A stretch of 64,000 nucleotides of DNA from Neorhizobium sp. JUb45 (GTDB lineage Bacteria > Pseudomonadota > Alphaproteobacteria > Rhizobiales > Rhizobiaceae). The translations under genes were made by a program, and so were the position numbers. Within the stretch, counting starts at the first letter, position 1. Every line of letters starts with the position of its first letter. Below, one piece after another: positions 34,508 through 44,645 of the stretch. The notes under the pieces were generated by a model. It worked only from the letters and a program-made list of their open reading frames with translations, was not told the origin of the DNA and searched no databases. The stretch lies in assembly GCF_004343585.1 (NCBI RefSeq), contig NZ_SLYW01000001.1, positions 310,001 through 374,000 of the forward strand. Reading direction: 5' to 3'.

Positions 34508-34990
34508 ATGAGCAAGAAAAAAGCCGAGAAGAAGAACAAGACCGGCAAGAAGAAGGGCGCCTATGAGGCCGTCGATATCGCTCCGGCGATCACCCAGGCC
34601 GCGCGTTCCATGCGCACAGCGCTCAGCCACATGCTGTCGGAAAGCGGGCTTTATGCGGGACAGGACGGTGTCATCATGCTGCTCGCCGAAGAGGATGGCC
34701 TGACGCCGGGGCATCTGGCCGACAAGCTGGGCGTCAAGGCGCCGACCATGACGCGCACGATCGGCCGAATGGAAGCACAGGGGTTTCTGGAGCGCCGTTC
34801 CGATGACAGCGACGGTCGTCTTGCCAAGGTGCATCTGACCGAACTCGGGCGCAAGAGCGTGGAACAGATCGAGCGTTCGACAGCCGGTTGCGGTGCGCTG
34901 GCGGCGAAGGGCCTGTCCGACAAGGAGGTCAAGACGCTGATCAAGCTGTTGCGGACGGTGGATGAAAACCTGCAGCCGGGCGAAGACTGA
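34508..34990 (+). CDS. MarR-family transcriptional regulator with Lys-rich N-terminus
   Basis: A 160-residue regulator. Residues 1-18 are almost all Lys with few others (K-K-K-A-E-K-K-N-K-T-G-K-K-K-G). The winged helix region spans ~55-100 (L-T-P-G-H-L-A-D-K-L-G-V-K-A-P-T-M-T-R-T-I), with D-D-S-D-G-R-L-A-K in the wing, as in MarR. Likely regulates itself and the divergent creatininase-family gene 94 bp away. The role of the basic tail is unknown; it may strengthen DNA binding. Confidence 0.85.
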   Translation: MSKKKAEKKNKTGKKKGAYEAVDIAPAITQAARSMRTALSHMLSESGLYAGQDGVIMLLAEEDGLTPGHLADKLGVKAPTMTRTIGRMEAQGFLERRSDDSDGRLAKVHLTELGRKSVEQIERSTAGCGALAAKGLSDKEVKTLIKLLRTVDENLQPGED

Positions 34991-35027
34991 AAGTCGCAGG
35001 CAAACCGCGTTTCAAAGCTTGCGAAAC

Positions 35028-35057
35028 GGAATTAAATTGTTTTAATAATTTAAATCC
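35028..35057. promoter_or_regulatory. Imperfect inverted repeat upstream of the lacI-type gene
   Basis: GGAATTAAATT (35028-35038) and AATTTAAATCC (35047-35057) are inverted copies with one mismatch, separated by 8 bp. It is the most AT-rich stretch between the MarR and LacI genes and lies 42 bp before the GTG start, where an operator or the promoter itself would be. Confidence 0.4.
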
Positions 35058-35098
35058 CGATTGCGCCTCCGTTTGGTGCGTCTCACCCCGGAGGACTT

Positions 35099-36118
35099 GT
35101 GGCCCAAAAGATCAAGCTGTCGACGATCGCCGAAAGCCTCGGGCTTTCGACGGCAACCATTTCCCTTGCCCTTCGTGACAGCCCGCTGGTGGCCACCGAT
35201 ACCCGCGAAAAGATCAAGGAACAGGCGCGCGCGCTCGGTTATATCTATAACCGCCGTGCCGCCAGCCTGCGCACCTCGCGCTCCGGCATTATCGGCGTCG
35301 TGGTGCATGACATCATGAACCCGTTCTACGGCGAAATCCTCAAAGCCATCGAGACCGAACTCGACCGCAATCGCCAGACCTTCATTCTTTCCAACCATTA
35401 CGATTCGGTCGAAAAGCAGCGCAATTTCATCGAAACGCTGCTGCAGCTCGGCGGTGATGGCGTCATCATGTCGCCGGCCATCGGCACGCCGATCGAGGAT
35501 GTGCGACTGGCGGAAACCAACGGCATGCCGCTGATCCTCGTGGCCCGCTCGCTGGAAGGCACGGCGCTGCCGACCTATCGCGGCGACGACAGCTACGGCA
35601 TTTCGCTCGCCACCAATCACCTGATCGGGCTTGGCCACAAAAGCATCGCCATGATCGGCGGCACCGACCAGACATCGACCGGTCGCGACCGTTATCAGGG
35701 TTATGTCAACGCTCTGCGCAAGGCCGGTATCGAGGTCGATCCCGAACTGCGCATTCCCGGCCCGCGCTCCATGCAGGGCGGTTTCGAGGCGGCGGTGAAT
35801 TTTCTGTCGCTGCCGCAGAAGCCGACGGCTGCCGTCTGCTGGAACGATCTTGTCGCCATCGGCCTGATGAATGGCATTGCCCGTGCCGGACTCGTGGTGG
35901 GGCAGGATATTTCCGTCACCGGTTACGATGACCTCGAACAGGCTTCCATCTCCGTACCGGCACTCACCACGGTATCCAACCAGCAGGCCGAAGTCGGCCG
36001 TCTGGCGGCACGCGCGCTTCTCGATCGCCTTGCCGGCAGCCACGAGCCGGATGGCATCCATCTCATCAAGCCGGAAATGCGTATCCGCCAGTCGACGGGC
36101 CTGTATCGCCCGCGCTGA
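35099..36118 (+). CDS. LacI-family transcriptional regulator
   Basis: A 339-residue repressor starting at a GTG behind GGAGG. Residues 5-25 form the helix-turn-helix (I-K-L-S-T-I-A-E-S-L-G-L-S-T-A-T-I-S-L-A-L-R), the hinge helix contains N-R-R-A-A-S-L-R near 50, and the rest is a sugar-binding periplasmic-type effector domain (D-I-M-N-P-F-Y, G-Y-D-D-L-E). It probably controls the hydroxyacid dehydrogenase and following gene, 41 bp downstream. Confidence 0.9.
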   Translation: MAQKIKLSTIAESLGLSTATISLALRDSPLVATDTREKIKEQARALGYIYNRRAASLRTSRSGIIGVVVHDIMNPFYGEILKAIETELDRNRQTFILSNHYDSVEKQRNFIETLLQLGGDGVIMSPAIGTPIEDVRLAETNGMPLILVARSLEGTALPTYRGDDSYGISLATNHLIGLGHKSIAMIGGTDQTSTGRDRYQGYVNALRKAGIEVDPELRIPGPRSMQGGFEAAVNFLSLPQKPTAAVCWNDLVAIGLMNGIARAGLVVGQDISVTGYDDLEQASISVPALTTVSNQQAEVGRLAARALLDRLAGSHEPDGIHLIKPEMRIRQSTGLYRPR

Positions 36119-36159
36119 GTCGCATCCCACCTTTTAGAGATCAGCACAGGAAAAAGAGC

Positions 36160-37125
36160 ATGACCGACAAGCCCGTCACCGTCCTCATTCCCGGACGTAT
36201 TCATCCGCGTGTTCTGGAGCGGTTGGAGAAAAGTTTTGACGTGGTGAAGGTGGCGGGCCAGGGCGGCGAACTGGAGCTGGATGAAGAGACCCGCGCAAAG
36301 GTGCGCGCCGTCGCCCTGTTCGGCACGCTGCAAAAGCCGTGGATGGACAAGCTGCCGAACCTTGAAATCGTCTCGAATTTCGGTGTCGGTTATGATGGTG
36401 TCGATGCGACATACGCGGCTAGCAAAGGCATTGTCGTCACCCACACGCCCGATGTTTTGAACGACGAAGTGGCCGATACGACCATCGGCCTGCTGCTCAA
36501 CACCGTGCGTCGCCTGCCGTTGGCCGAGGACTGGTTGCGCAGCGGTCGCTGGAAGGCGGAAGGGCCGTTTACGCTGTCGCCGCTGTCGCTGAAAGGCCGC
36601 CATGTCGGCCTGCTGGGGCTTGGCCGAATCGGCCTGGAAATTGCCCAGCGGTTGGAAGCCTTCAAGCTGAAGATCAGCTATCACACCCGCACCGCCCGCA
36701 CGGATGTGCCCTACACACATTTTTCCTCGCTGAAGGAGATGGCGGAAGCGGTCGATACGCTGATCTGCATCGTGCCCGGCACGGCCGCCACCCACAAGAT
36801 CATCAATGCCGACATCCTCTCCGCACTCGGCCCCAACGGCGTGTTCATCAATGTCGGCCGCGGATCGAGCGTCGATGAAGAGGCGCTGGCTGCCGCGCTG
36901 CGCAACGGCACCATCGCCGCTGCCGGCCTCGACGTGTTTTACCAGGAACCGACCACGGCCGCCGATTTCCTCGATCTCGACAATGCGTCACTGCTGCCGC
37001 ATGTCGCCTCCGCCTCGGTGCCGACACGCAATGCCATGGCCGATCTGGTGGTCGATAACCTGATTCAGTGGTTCGATCATAAGAAGGTGCTGGCGCCGGT
37101 GCCGGAAACACCGGTCAAGGGGTGA
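36160..37125 (+). CDS. D-2-hydroxyacid dehydrogenase (hydroxypyruvate/glyoxylate reductase type)
   Basis: A 321-residue dehydrogenase with the NAD(P) motif G-L-L-G-L-G-R-I-G near 147-155, catalytic Arg in N-V-G-R-G-S near 230, Glu in Y-Q-E-P near 260 and His in L-P-H-V-A-S near 278. The family reduces 2-oxoacids such as hydroxypyruvate or glyoxylate. The Gly-rich motif is followed by an Arg-containing loop, favouring NADP. It is cotranscribed with the preceding regulator and the next gene, 7 bp apart. Confidence 0.88.
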   Translation: MTDKPVTVLIPGRIHPRVLERLEKSFDVVKVAGQGGELELDEETRAKVRAVALFGTLQKPWMDKLPNLEIVSNFGVGYDGVDATYAASKGIVVTHTPDVLNDEVADTTIGLLLNTVRRLPLAEDWLRSGRWKAEGPFTLSPLSLKGRHVGLLGLGRIGLEIAQRLEAFKLKISYHTRTARTDVPYTHFSSLKEMAEAVDTLICIVPGTAATHKIINADILSALGPNGVFINVGRGSSVDEEALAAALRNGTIAAAGLDVFYQEPTTAADFLDLDNASLLPHVASASVPTRNAMADLVVDNLIQWFDHKKVLAPVPETPVKG

Positions 37126-37132
37126 GTGCCCG

Positions 37133-37912
37133 ATGAGCCGATGCAAGCTGCAGATCAGACGAGCGCCTGATATCGGCGAGGCATGGGGTCGGCTGACCGT
37201 CGCGATCGACAACAGGACGCTGTTCGATATCGAGGCGGGTGAGACGAAGGCTGCGCTGTGCGAGCCGGGTGATGCGACGATCATCGTCACTGCCTCGGAC
37301 GGGCGCGGCTTTTCGCGGCGCATGGCTCTGCCGCCGGAGCATGTCCTTGTTCTGTCGCTGCATGCGGTTGCACCGGTGTGGTGGCGGACCTTGCTGGGCG
37401 TTTCGCGGTTCCTCGATTTTACGGAAATAGCGCGAACTCCTATCGGCCCCTCCGAGCCCGGCCCGGCCAGCCAACTGACGCAGCAGATGTGGATCGGCCA
37501 CGCCGCCAATGAAGGCGCGCTACACGCGCTGATGGCCGAGCGAGACGGCTATTATTCGGACGACAATGCCGAACGCGAGGATACGCCGGAGCATATGGCT
37601 CTATCTGGCTTCGCGGAGGCGATGGGTCAGCCGTCCTACGATCACGACTTTCTCGAATACGGATTTGCAAAACCGGGCGACGATCTGGAAAGCCGTTTTG
37701 CCGGACATTCCTGGGTCGAGGCATGGGCGCCGGTTCTGCGTGACACGCTATCTGCCGAGGAACTTGCCGACATCAATGTCTTCGTGATGTTCGGCGTCGA
37801 TCGCGATCCGCAGTTCGGCGATCGCCGGCAGATCCGCCAGCCGCGTGATCTGGCGCTCACCGATATCCGCTTGCGCTATATCGGTGAGATCAACCATCCC
37901 GTCCGATCCTGA
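37133..37912 (+). CDS. Imm22-like domain protein with N-terminal unknown domain
   Basis: A 259-residue protein 7 bp after the dehydrogenase gene. Residues ~1-100 form a beta-rich domain not recognised. Residues ~118-259 (Q-M-W-I-G-H-A-A-N-E-G-A-L...Y-D-H-D-F-L-E-Y-G-F...D-I-N-V-F-V-M-F-G) resemble immunity protein 22 of polymorphic toxin systems, which contains W-I/L-G-N-F and Y-D-x-D-F-x-E blocks. No toxin gene lies nearby. The match is from memory and may be partial; the alternative is a free-standing protein of unknown function. Confidence 0.5.
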   Translation: MSRCKLQIRRAPDIGEAWGRLTVAIDNRTLFDIEAGETKAALCEPGDATIIVTASDGRGFSRRMALPPEHVLVLSLHAVAPVWWRTLLGVSRFLDFTEIARTPIGPSEPGPASQLTQQMWIGHAANEGALHALMAERDGYYSDDNAEREDTPEHMALSGFAEAMGQPSYDHDFLEYGFAKPGDDLESRFAGHSWVEAWAPVLRDTLSAEELADINVFVMFGVDRDPQFGDRRQIRQPRDLALTDIRLRYIGEINHPVRS

Positions 37913-37922
37913 CGGCCGGGCC

Positions 37923-40121
<2,199 letters not shown>

Positions 40122-40146
40122 CCACGCGCACGCTCTGAAACTGTGA

Positions 40147-40177
40147 TGCCCCGGCTGAAAAGCTCGGGGCATTTTTT
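40147..40177 (+). terminator. Rho-independent terminator after the TRAP binding protein
   Basis: TGCCCCGGCT (40147-40156) pairs with AGCTCGGGGCA (40161-40171, one bulge), then six T. Confidence 0.85.
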
Positions 40178-40264
40178 CAAACGCGATTACAATTTTTGCG
40201 TGCAAACGATTGCGTTCGCCACATCATGAAATACAGTTGAAATGTTGGAGAGCAGAAGCAGCAT

Positions 40265-40323
40265 ACTCCGAGGCCAGCCGGAGTGTCGGTGAAGACGGGC
40301 TTCACCGACTTAGGCATAAGCCT
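40265..40323 (+). ncRNA. Three-hairpin structured RNA element
   Basis: Consecutive stems: ACTCCG/CGGAGT (40265-40270 with 40279-40284), a perfect 10-bp stem GTCGGTGAAG/CTTCACCGAC (40285-40294 with 40300-40309, loop ACGGG), and AGGC/GCCT (40312-40315 with 40320-40323). They lie between a terminator and a small ORF with a strong Shine-Dalgarno. Possibly a leader RNA or riboswitch-like element; family unknown. Confidence 0.5.
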
Positions 40324-40347
40324 TGCTCTCGAACCGGAGGTGATGCG

Positions 40348-40437
40348 ATGTGGAAACCACTGAGCATTACACTGCATTTTAGGAAGACCCGGACAGGCTG
40401 GTCAGTCGCGTTCCGGATCAACTTCCGTATCAAGTAG
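40348..40437 (+). CDS. Putative 29-residue peptide, unknown
   Basis: The ATG at 40348 follows CCGGAGGTGATGCG, a good ribosome-binding site, and runs 29 codons to a double stop (TAGTAA). Product begins M-W-K-P-L-S-I-T-L-H-F-R and ends F-R-I-N-F-R-I-K; it is basic with alternating aromatic/hydrophobic residues. A perfect 11-bp hairpin follows at 40442-40469. Real translation is unproven; the strong start signal and the tandem stops support it. Type I toxin-like or leader peptide are options. Confidence 0.45.
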   Translation: MWKPLSITLHFRKTRTGWSVAFRINFRIK

Positions 40438-40441
40438 TAAA

Positions 40442-40469
40442 TGAGGGCAGAGCTCCAACTCTGCCCTCA
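40442..40469. repeat. Perfect 11-bp inverted repeat after the small ORF
   Basis: TGAGGGCAGAG (40442-40452) and CTCTGCCCTCA (40459-40469) with loop CTCCAA. No T-run follows on either strand, so it is not a classical terminator but would fold stably in RNA. Confidence 0.6.
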
Positions 40470-40514
40470 CTCCGCAAATATATCCCCGATACCCTCTATC
40501 GGCAAGGGCAACCT

Positions 40515-42011
40515 TTACGGGTTTATCTTTGGCGGTTCGCCAAAGTTCGGCATGCCCGGCAGGCCGCCCGGTTGTGCCGGTGCGCCGTCCATCGGTGGCA
40601 GGCCGAAATTCGGCATCTGGTTGCCGCCGCCGTTGCCGAAGCCCGGTATCTCGATCTTGATGGAATCGAGGTCGACTTCCGGTGCCTTGTCCAGCCAGTA
40701 GGTGACCGATTCCGGCCAGAAGATCACGATGGCGACGAGGATCAGCTGCATGCCGAGCCATGGAATGGCACCGAGATAGATGTCCTTGGTCTTTACCGAT
40801 TTGGGCGCGATCGAGCGCAGGTAGAACAGCGCAAAACCGAAAGGCGGGTGCATGAACGAGGTCTGCATGTTGATGCAGATCAGCACACCGAACCAGATCA
40901 GGTCGATGCCGAGCGCATTGGCGACCGGCACCAGCATCGGGATGACGATGAAGGCGATCTCGAAGAAATCGAGAAAGAAGGCCAGGAAAAAGATGAAGAT
41001 GTTGACGAAGATCAGAAAACCGATCGCGCCGCCGGGGACGTGAGACAACAGGTGCTCGATCCAAAGGCCGCCGTTCATGCCCTGGAAAACCAGGCTGAAA
41101 CAGGTGGCGCCGACGAGGATGAACACCACCATGGAGGTGATCTGCATCGTCGTGTGCATGCCCTGTTTGGTCAGATCCCAGGTCAGGCGGCCATGCAGCG
41201 CGGCGATGCCCATGGCACCGACGACACCGAGCGCCCCGGCTTCCGTTGGGGTTGCAAGCCCGAGGAAGATGGTGCCGAGCACGAGAAAGATCAGCACGAT
41301 CGAGGGAATCATGCCCCAGAGCACGCGCATGACCAGCGCCATGTTCATTTCGCCACGCGCTTCCGGCGGCAGGGCCGGCACGTCCTTGGGACGGAAGATG
41401 GAGAGCGCCAGAATGAACAGCAGGAAGATCGTGACCTGCAGGATAGAGGGGCCGATGGCGCCGAGATACATGTCGCCGACCGACCGGCCGAGCTGGTCAG
41501 CCAGAACGATCAGCACGAGCGACGGCGGGATGACCTGGGTGATCGTGCCGGATGCGGCGATAACGCCGGTCGCGACACGCGGGTTGTAGCCGTATTTCAG
41601 CATGATCGGCAGCGATATCACGCCCATGGTGATGACCGAGGCGGCTACCGTGCCGGTGATGGCACCCAAAATGGCGCCGACGACGATGACCGCATAGGCA
41701 AGGCCGCCCGGAATGGCGCCGAACAGTTTGCCTGTGCCTTCGAGCAGGTCTTCCGCAAGGCCACATCGCTCGAGGATGGCGCCCATGAAGGTGAAGAAGG
41801 GAATGGCCAGCAGAAGATCGTTGGAGACGATGCCAAAGATGCGGAAGGGCAGGGCCTGCAGAAACACTTCCTCGAAATGGCCGGTAAACACTCCGAGTAT
41901 GCCGAAGAACAGGCCGACCGCCGCCAATGAGAAGGCGACGGGAAAACCGTAGAGCATGAAGAGGATCATGCCGAGGAACATCAGGGGCGGCATCACACCG
42001 TAAGCGAACAT
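40515..42011 (-). CDS. TRAP transporter large permease subunit (DctM)
   Basis: A 498-residue protein with about 12 membrane helices and the DctM family motifs (for example P-I-M-L-K-Y-G-Y-N-P and I-P-P-S near 180, A-T-P-T-E-A near 280). It forms the sodium-coupled pore. The C-terminal ~45 residues are an unusual hydrophilic Gly/Pro/Asn-rich tail (G-F-G-N-G-G-G-N-Q...G-L-P-G-M-P-N-F-G-E-P-P) absent from typical DctM. Start at MFAYGV behind GGGAGAG. Confidence 0.9.
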   Translation of the reverse strand: MFAYGVMPPLMFLGMILFMLYGFPVAFSLAAVGLFFGILGVFTGHFEEVFLQALPFRIFGIVSNDLLLAIPFFTFMGAILERCGLAEDLLEGTGKLFGAIPGGLAYAVIVVGAILGAITGTVAASVITMGVISLPIMLKYGYNPRVATGVIAASGTITQVIPPSLVLIVLADQLGRSVGDMYLGAIGPSILQVTIFLLFILALSIFRPKDVPALPPEARGEMNMALVMRVLWGMIPSIVLIFLVLGTIFLGLATPTEAGALGVVGAMGIAALHGRLTWDLTKQGMHTTMQITSMVVFILVGATCFSLVFQGMNGGLWIEHLLSHVPGGAIGFLIFVNIFIFFLAFFLDFFEIAFIVIPMLVPVANALGIDLIWFGVLICINMQTSFMHPPFGFALFYLRSIAPKSVKTKDIYLGAIPWLGMQLILVAIVIFWPESVTYWLDKAPEVDLDSIKIEIPGFGNGGGNQMPNFGLPPMDGAPAQPGGLPGMPNFGEPPKINP

Positions 42012-42030
42012 CGTCTCTCTCCCGGTATGA

Positions 42031-42570
42031 TTACTGAAGCGGTTTTTCGTAGGTCGTGTCGACGGCGGCAAGGCCCATCAGCGCGGCGATGCGCTTCACC
42101 AGTTCCGACAGGCCCTGCAATACGAGCAGAGCGAAACCGGCGAAGATGATCAGCTTGACCGGCCAGCGGATGAGGCCGCCCGCATTCGACGAGACTTCGC
42201 CCTGCAGCCATGACAGCCAGAAAAACGGAAAACAGATCCAGGCGAGATAGGCGCAGGCCGGGATGAGAAAGACCACGAGGCCGATGATATCGATCCACAA
42301 CCGCTTGGTTTCAGAAACGGCCCCATAGATCAGGTCGACGCGCACATGTTCGTTCAGCCGCAGCGTATGGGCAGCACCGAGAAGCACGATGAATGCGAAC
42401 ATATACCACTGGATTTCCAGCCAGCCATTCGAACTGATGTTGAATGTATAGCGGATGAGAGCATTGCCGGCGCTGACAAGGCAGCAAAACAACACGAGAT
42501 ACCCGGAAAATTTTCCTATGATCTCGCTGAGCCTGTCGACCAGGCTGCTGAAACGAAGCAATACCGCCAT
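42031..42570 (-). CDS. TRAP transporter small permease subunit (DctQ)
   Basis: A 179-residue protein with four hydrophobic helices and W-Y-M-F-A-F-I-V-L-L-G-A-A-H-T-L-R near 55-70, typical of DctQ. Stop is 19 bp before dctM, so the two are cotranscribed. It works with DctM and the binding protein encoded convergently downstream. A GGGGGG run precedes the ATG. Confidence 0.9.
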   Translation of the reverse strand: MAVLLRFSSLVDRLSEIIGKFSGYLVLFCCLVSAGNALIRYTFNISSNGWLEIQWYMFAFIVLLGAAHTLRLNEHVRVDLIYGAVSETKRLWIDIIGLVVFLIPACAYLAWICFPFFWLSWLQGEVSSNAGGLIRWPVKLIIFAGFALLVLQGLSELVKRIAALMGLAAVDTTYEKPLQ

Positions 42571-42788
42571 TTATCCCCCCGGATGGTTCCTCTTCCATCC
42601 TTCTCCTCTTTAGGCGATGTAACAAAACAGTCGTCAAATTGAAAGACGGCGCTTATGCAACTTTCGTTGCTGCGGCGGCGAAGACACAGTAGTCTTGACA
42701 GGTGTTCGGTTCGCATCGGACAAATACAGTCGATCAATGATGGGCGAACACGCGGTGGTCGTCCGATGCTTATCTGGGAGGAGCGGGC

Positions 42789-43013
42789 ATGGAACATCAT
42801 AACAGCGGGCCGGTCGAAACCGGTGCCGAGATGGATTATCGCGAACACGAAAAGACTTACGACCGTTTTCTGGCCGGATCCAAATGGGGTTCCATGGCCG
42901 TCGTGGTGCTGCTGATTGCCATGGCCGTCGGGTTTCTGTCGGGCGGAGGTTTCCTCGGCGGCCTGATCGTCTTCATCGTTCTCAATATCGCCGGCGTTTT
43001 CCTGCTGCGCTGA
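42789..43013 (+). CDS. aa3-type cytochrome c oxidase subunit IV
   Basis: A 74-residue protein with the conserved N-terminal part (M-D-Y-R-E-H-E-K-T-Y-D-R-F-L) and a C-terminal double hydrophobic segment. This is the small bacterial COX4-type subunit (PF07835) found in alphaproteobacteria. GGGAGGAGC precedes the ATG. A standalone gene, without the other cox subunits nearby. Confidence 0.88.
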   Translation: MEHHNSGPVETGAEMDYREHEKTYDRFLAGSKWGSMAVVVLLIAMAVGFLSGGGFLGGLIVFIVLNIAGVFLLR

Positions 43014-43040
43014 GTTTCACGTCATTGCCCTGAAACGACT

Positions 43041-43064
43041 TCGGCCCCGCTGATACGGGGCCGA
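43041..43064 (+). other. GC-rich stem-loop after oxidase subunit IV
   Basis: TCGGCCCCG at 43041-43049 pairs with CGGGGCCGA at 43056-43064. No T-run, so it may be a weak terminator for the convergent pair of genes. Confidence 0.45.
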
Positions 43065-43095
43065 GCGCAATGTCGATTTCTCAATCGGCAGATGT

Positions 43096-43983
43096 TCAGG
43101 AAGCGCTGCCGCGTGTGCGGGCGAGGCCGTCCTTGGCCGGCTTGTAGTTCGGATCGAGGCGTGCCGCATGCGAATAGGACTTTGCCGCACGCGCCTTGTC
43201 GCCACGGCGCTCATAGACCAGTGCCTGGTTGGCCCAGGATTCGGCGAGCTTGTCATCCAGTTCGATGGCGTGGTTGAAGTCGGCGAATGCGTTTTCGTCG
43301 TCGTTCAGCGCCACGTAGGAAACGCCGCGGCCGTTATAGGGTTCGGCCGAGGTCGAGGACAGCGAGATCGCCTTGGAGAAATCGTCGATCGCCTGAGCGT
43401 GCTGGCCACGGCTCTGCAGGATCAGGCCGCGTCCGTGATAGGCGCGTCCGTCCGTCGTTTCCAGCTGGATAGCCTTGGTGAAATCGTTGAAGGCATCGTT
43501 GGTGCGGCCGGCCTGGCGATAGATGTTGCCGCGGCCGATATAGGCTGCGTCATAGTTCGAATTGATCTGCAGTGCGGCGTTGTAATCGTTTGCTGCTTCA
43601 ACGGGCTTGCCCATGTTGCGATAGACCAGCGCGCGGTTGGCATAGGCCTGATAGAACTGTGGGTTGAGCTGCAGGGCGCGGTTGAAATCGTCAAGCGCAC
43701 GACGGAAATCGCCGGCGCGGCCGTAAGCGGAGCCACGAACGTTGTAGCCTTCCGGATCCTGCGGGTTGGCGTTGATGACCGATGTCAGCGAAGCGATGTT
43801 CTGTTCAGAGCCCTGGGCGCGATCGACGCGGATCGTGTCCATCGAGGTCACGGTCGACTGGCAGGCGGTCAGCGCGCTGGCGGCGAGCAGGATAAGGGCG
43901 ATGGGGGCGATGCCGCGACGCCTGCGGGCTGTGGAATGCGAAACACCATTCGAAATGGAGTGAGCGGCAGTCATGGCAGCCAT
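43096..43983 (-). CDS. TPR-repeat lipoprotein
   Basis: A 295-residue protein with a lipobox L-T-A-C at about residues 38-41 and at least six tetratricopeptide repeats (A-Y-A-N-R-A-L-V-Y, A-Y-I-G-R-G-N, A-Y-H-G-R-G-L, P-Y-N-G-R-G-V, W-A-N-Q-A-L-V-Y). NlpI-like cell-envelope scaffold. The long Arg-rich stretch before the hydrophobic core (R-R-R-R-G) fits the n-region of a secretion signal. Confidence 0.87.
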   Translation of the reverse strand: MAAMTAAHSISNGVSHSTARRRRGIAPIALILLAASALTACQSTVTSMDTIRVDRAQGSEQNIASLTSVINANPQDPEGYNVRGSAYGRAGDFRRALDDFNRALQLNPQFYQAYANRALVYRNMGKPVEAANDYNAALQINSNYDAAYIGRGNIYRQAGRTNDAFNDFTKAIQLETTDGRAYHGRGLILQSRGQHAQAIDDFSKAISLSSTSAEPYNGRGVSYVALNDDENAFADFNHAIELDDKLAESWANQALVYERRGDKARAAKSYSHAARLDPNYKPAKDGLARTRGSAS

Positions 43984-44125
43984 CAGGCGCTTGTCCTCAT
44001 ATGAGCAGGGACGCCGGCCCGAGAAAAAATCACGGCGGACATCCAGACAGAAATCAAAAAGCGGCGGCGTCCGTTAGAGGTCGCCGCCGCTCTTAAGCAT
44101 GAGAAAACGTCGAAAAGACGACAGA

Positions 44126-44365
44126 TTAGCGAGCCGGGCGCGCAGGACGCGGGGTCTGCGGCAGCAGGCCTTCGCGCTGCATGCGCTTGCGGGCCAGCTT
44201 GCGAACGCGGCGAACAGCTTCAGCCTTTTCGCGAACGCGCTTTTCCGAAGGCTTTTCATAGCTTTCGCGCATCTTCATTTCGCGGAAAACGCCTTCGCGC
44301 TGCAGCTTCTTCTTGAGAGCGCGGAGAGCCTGATCAACGTTGTTGTCGCGGACTAGTACCTGCAC
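44126..44365 (-). CDS. rpsU: 30S ribosomal protein S21
   Basis: A 79-residue protein with the S21 pattern: [26 protein letters not shown] at the start and a strongly basic, Arg-rich C-terminus. The start is a [12 protein letters not shown] tail extends beyond the family core, as in other rhizobia. It lies alone. Confidence 0.93.
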   Translation of the reverse strand: MQVLVRDNNVDQALRALKKKLQREGVFREMKMRESYEKPSEKRVREKAEAVRRVRKLARKRMQREGLLPQTPRPARPAR

Positions 44366-44645
44366 GAGAAATCCCGATCCTTTGGTTTGGTGTCGCCGTT
44401 CCTCGACAGGATTTTCGGCGATAAAGTTACGTGCGCGCGGCGTTAACCGTGCGATTTGGCAGCGCTCTTAACAGGGCGGTGGGGTAAAGTCCAGATGTTA
44501 ACCAGGGCTAACGCGAAAAATCGCCGTTATCAACGGCTTCAGCAGCCGCTACCATACCCTATATTCTTTCAGGAACGCACCTGTCCCCCGTGGACGGTTC
44601 GCGGGTAATAGCTTCCCAGACTATTGAACATTTTGGAGATTTTTC
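44366..44645. promoter_or_regulatory. Divergent intergenic region, rpsU / MDR oxidoreductase
   Basis: 280 bp containing the promoters of both genes. Repeated GTTAAC-like words (near 44440 and 44497) are visible but do not form a recognised motif. Confidence 0.3.

Noticed and set aside
40441..40701. 86-codon plus-strand frame starting at the 11-bp inverted repeat
   Set aside because: It runs antisense into dctM and has no ribosome-binding site of its own.
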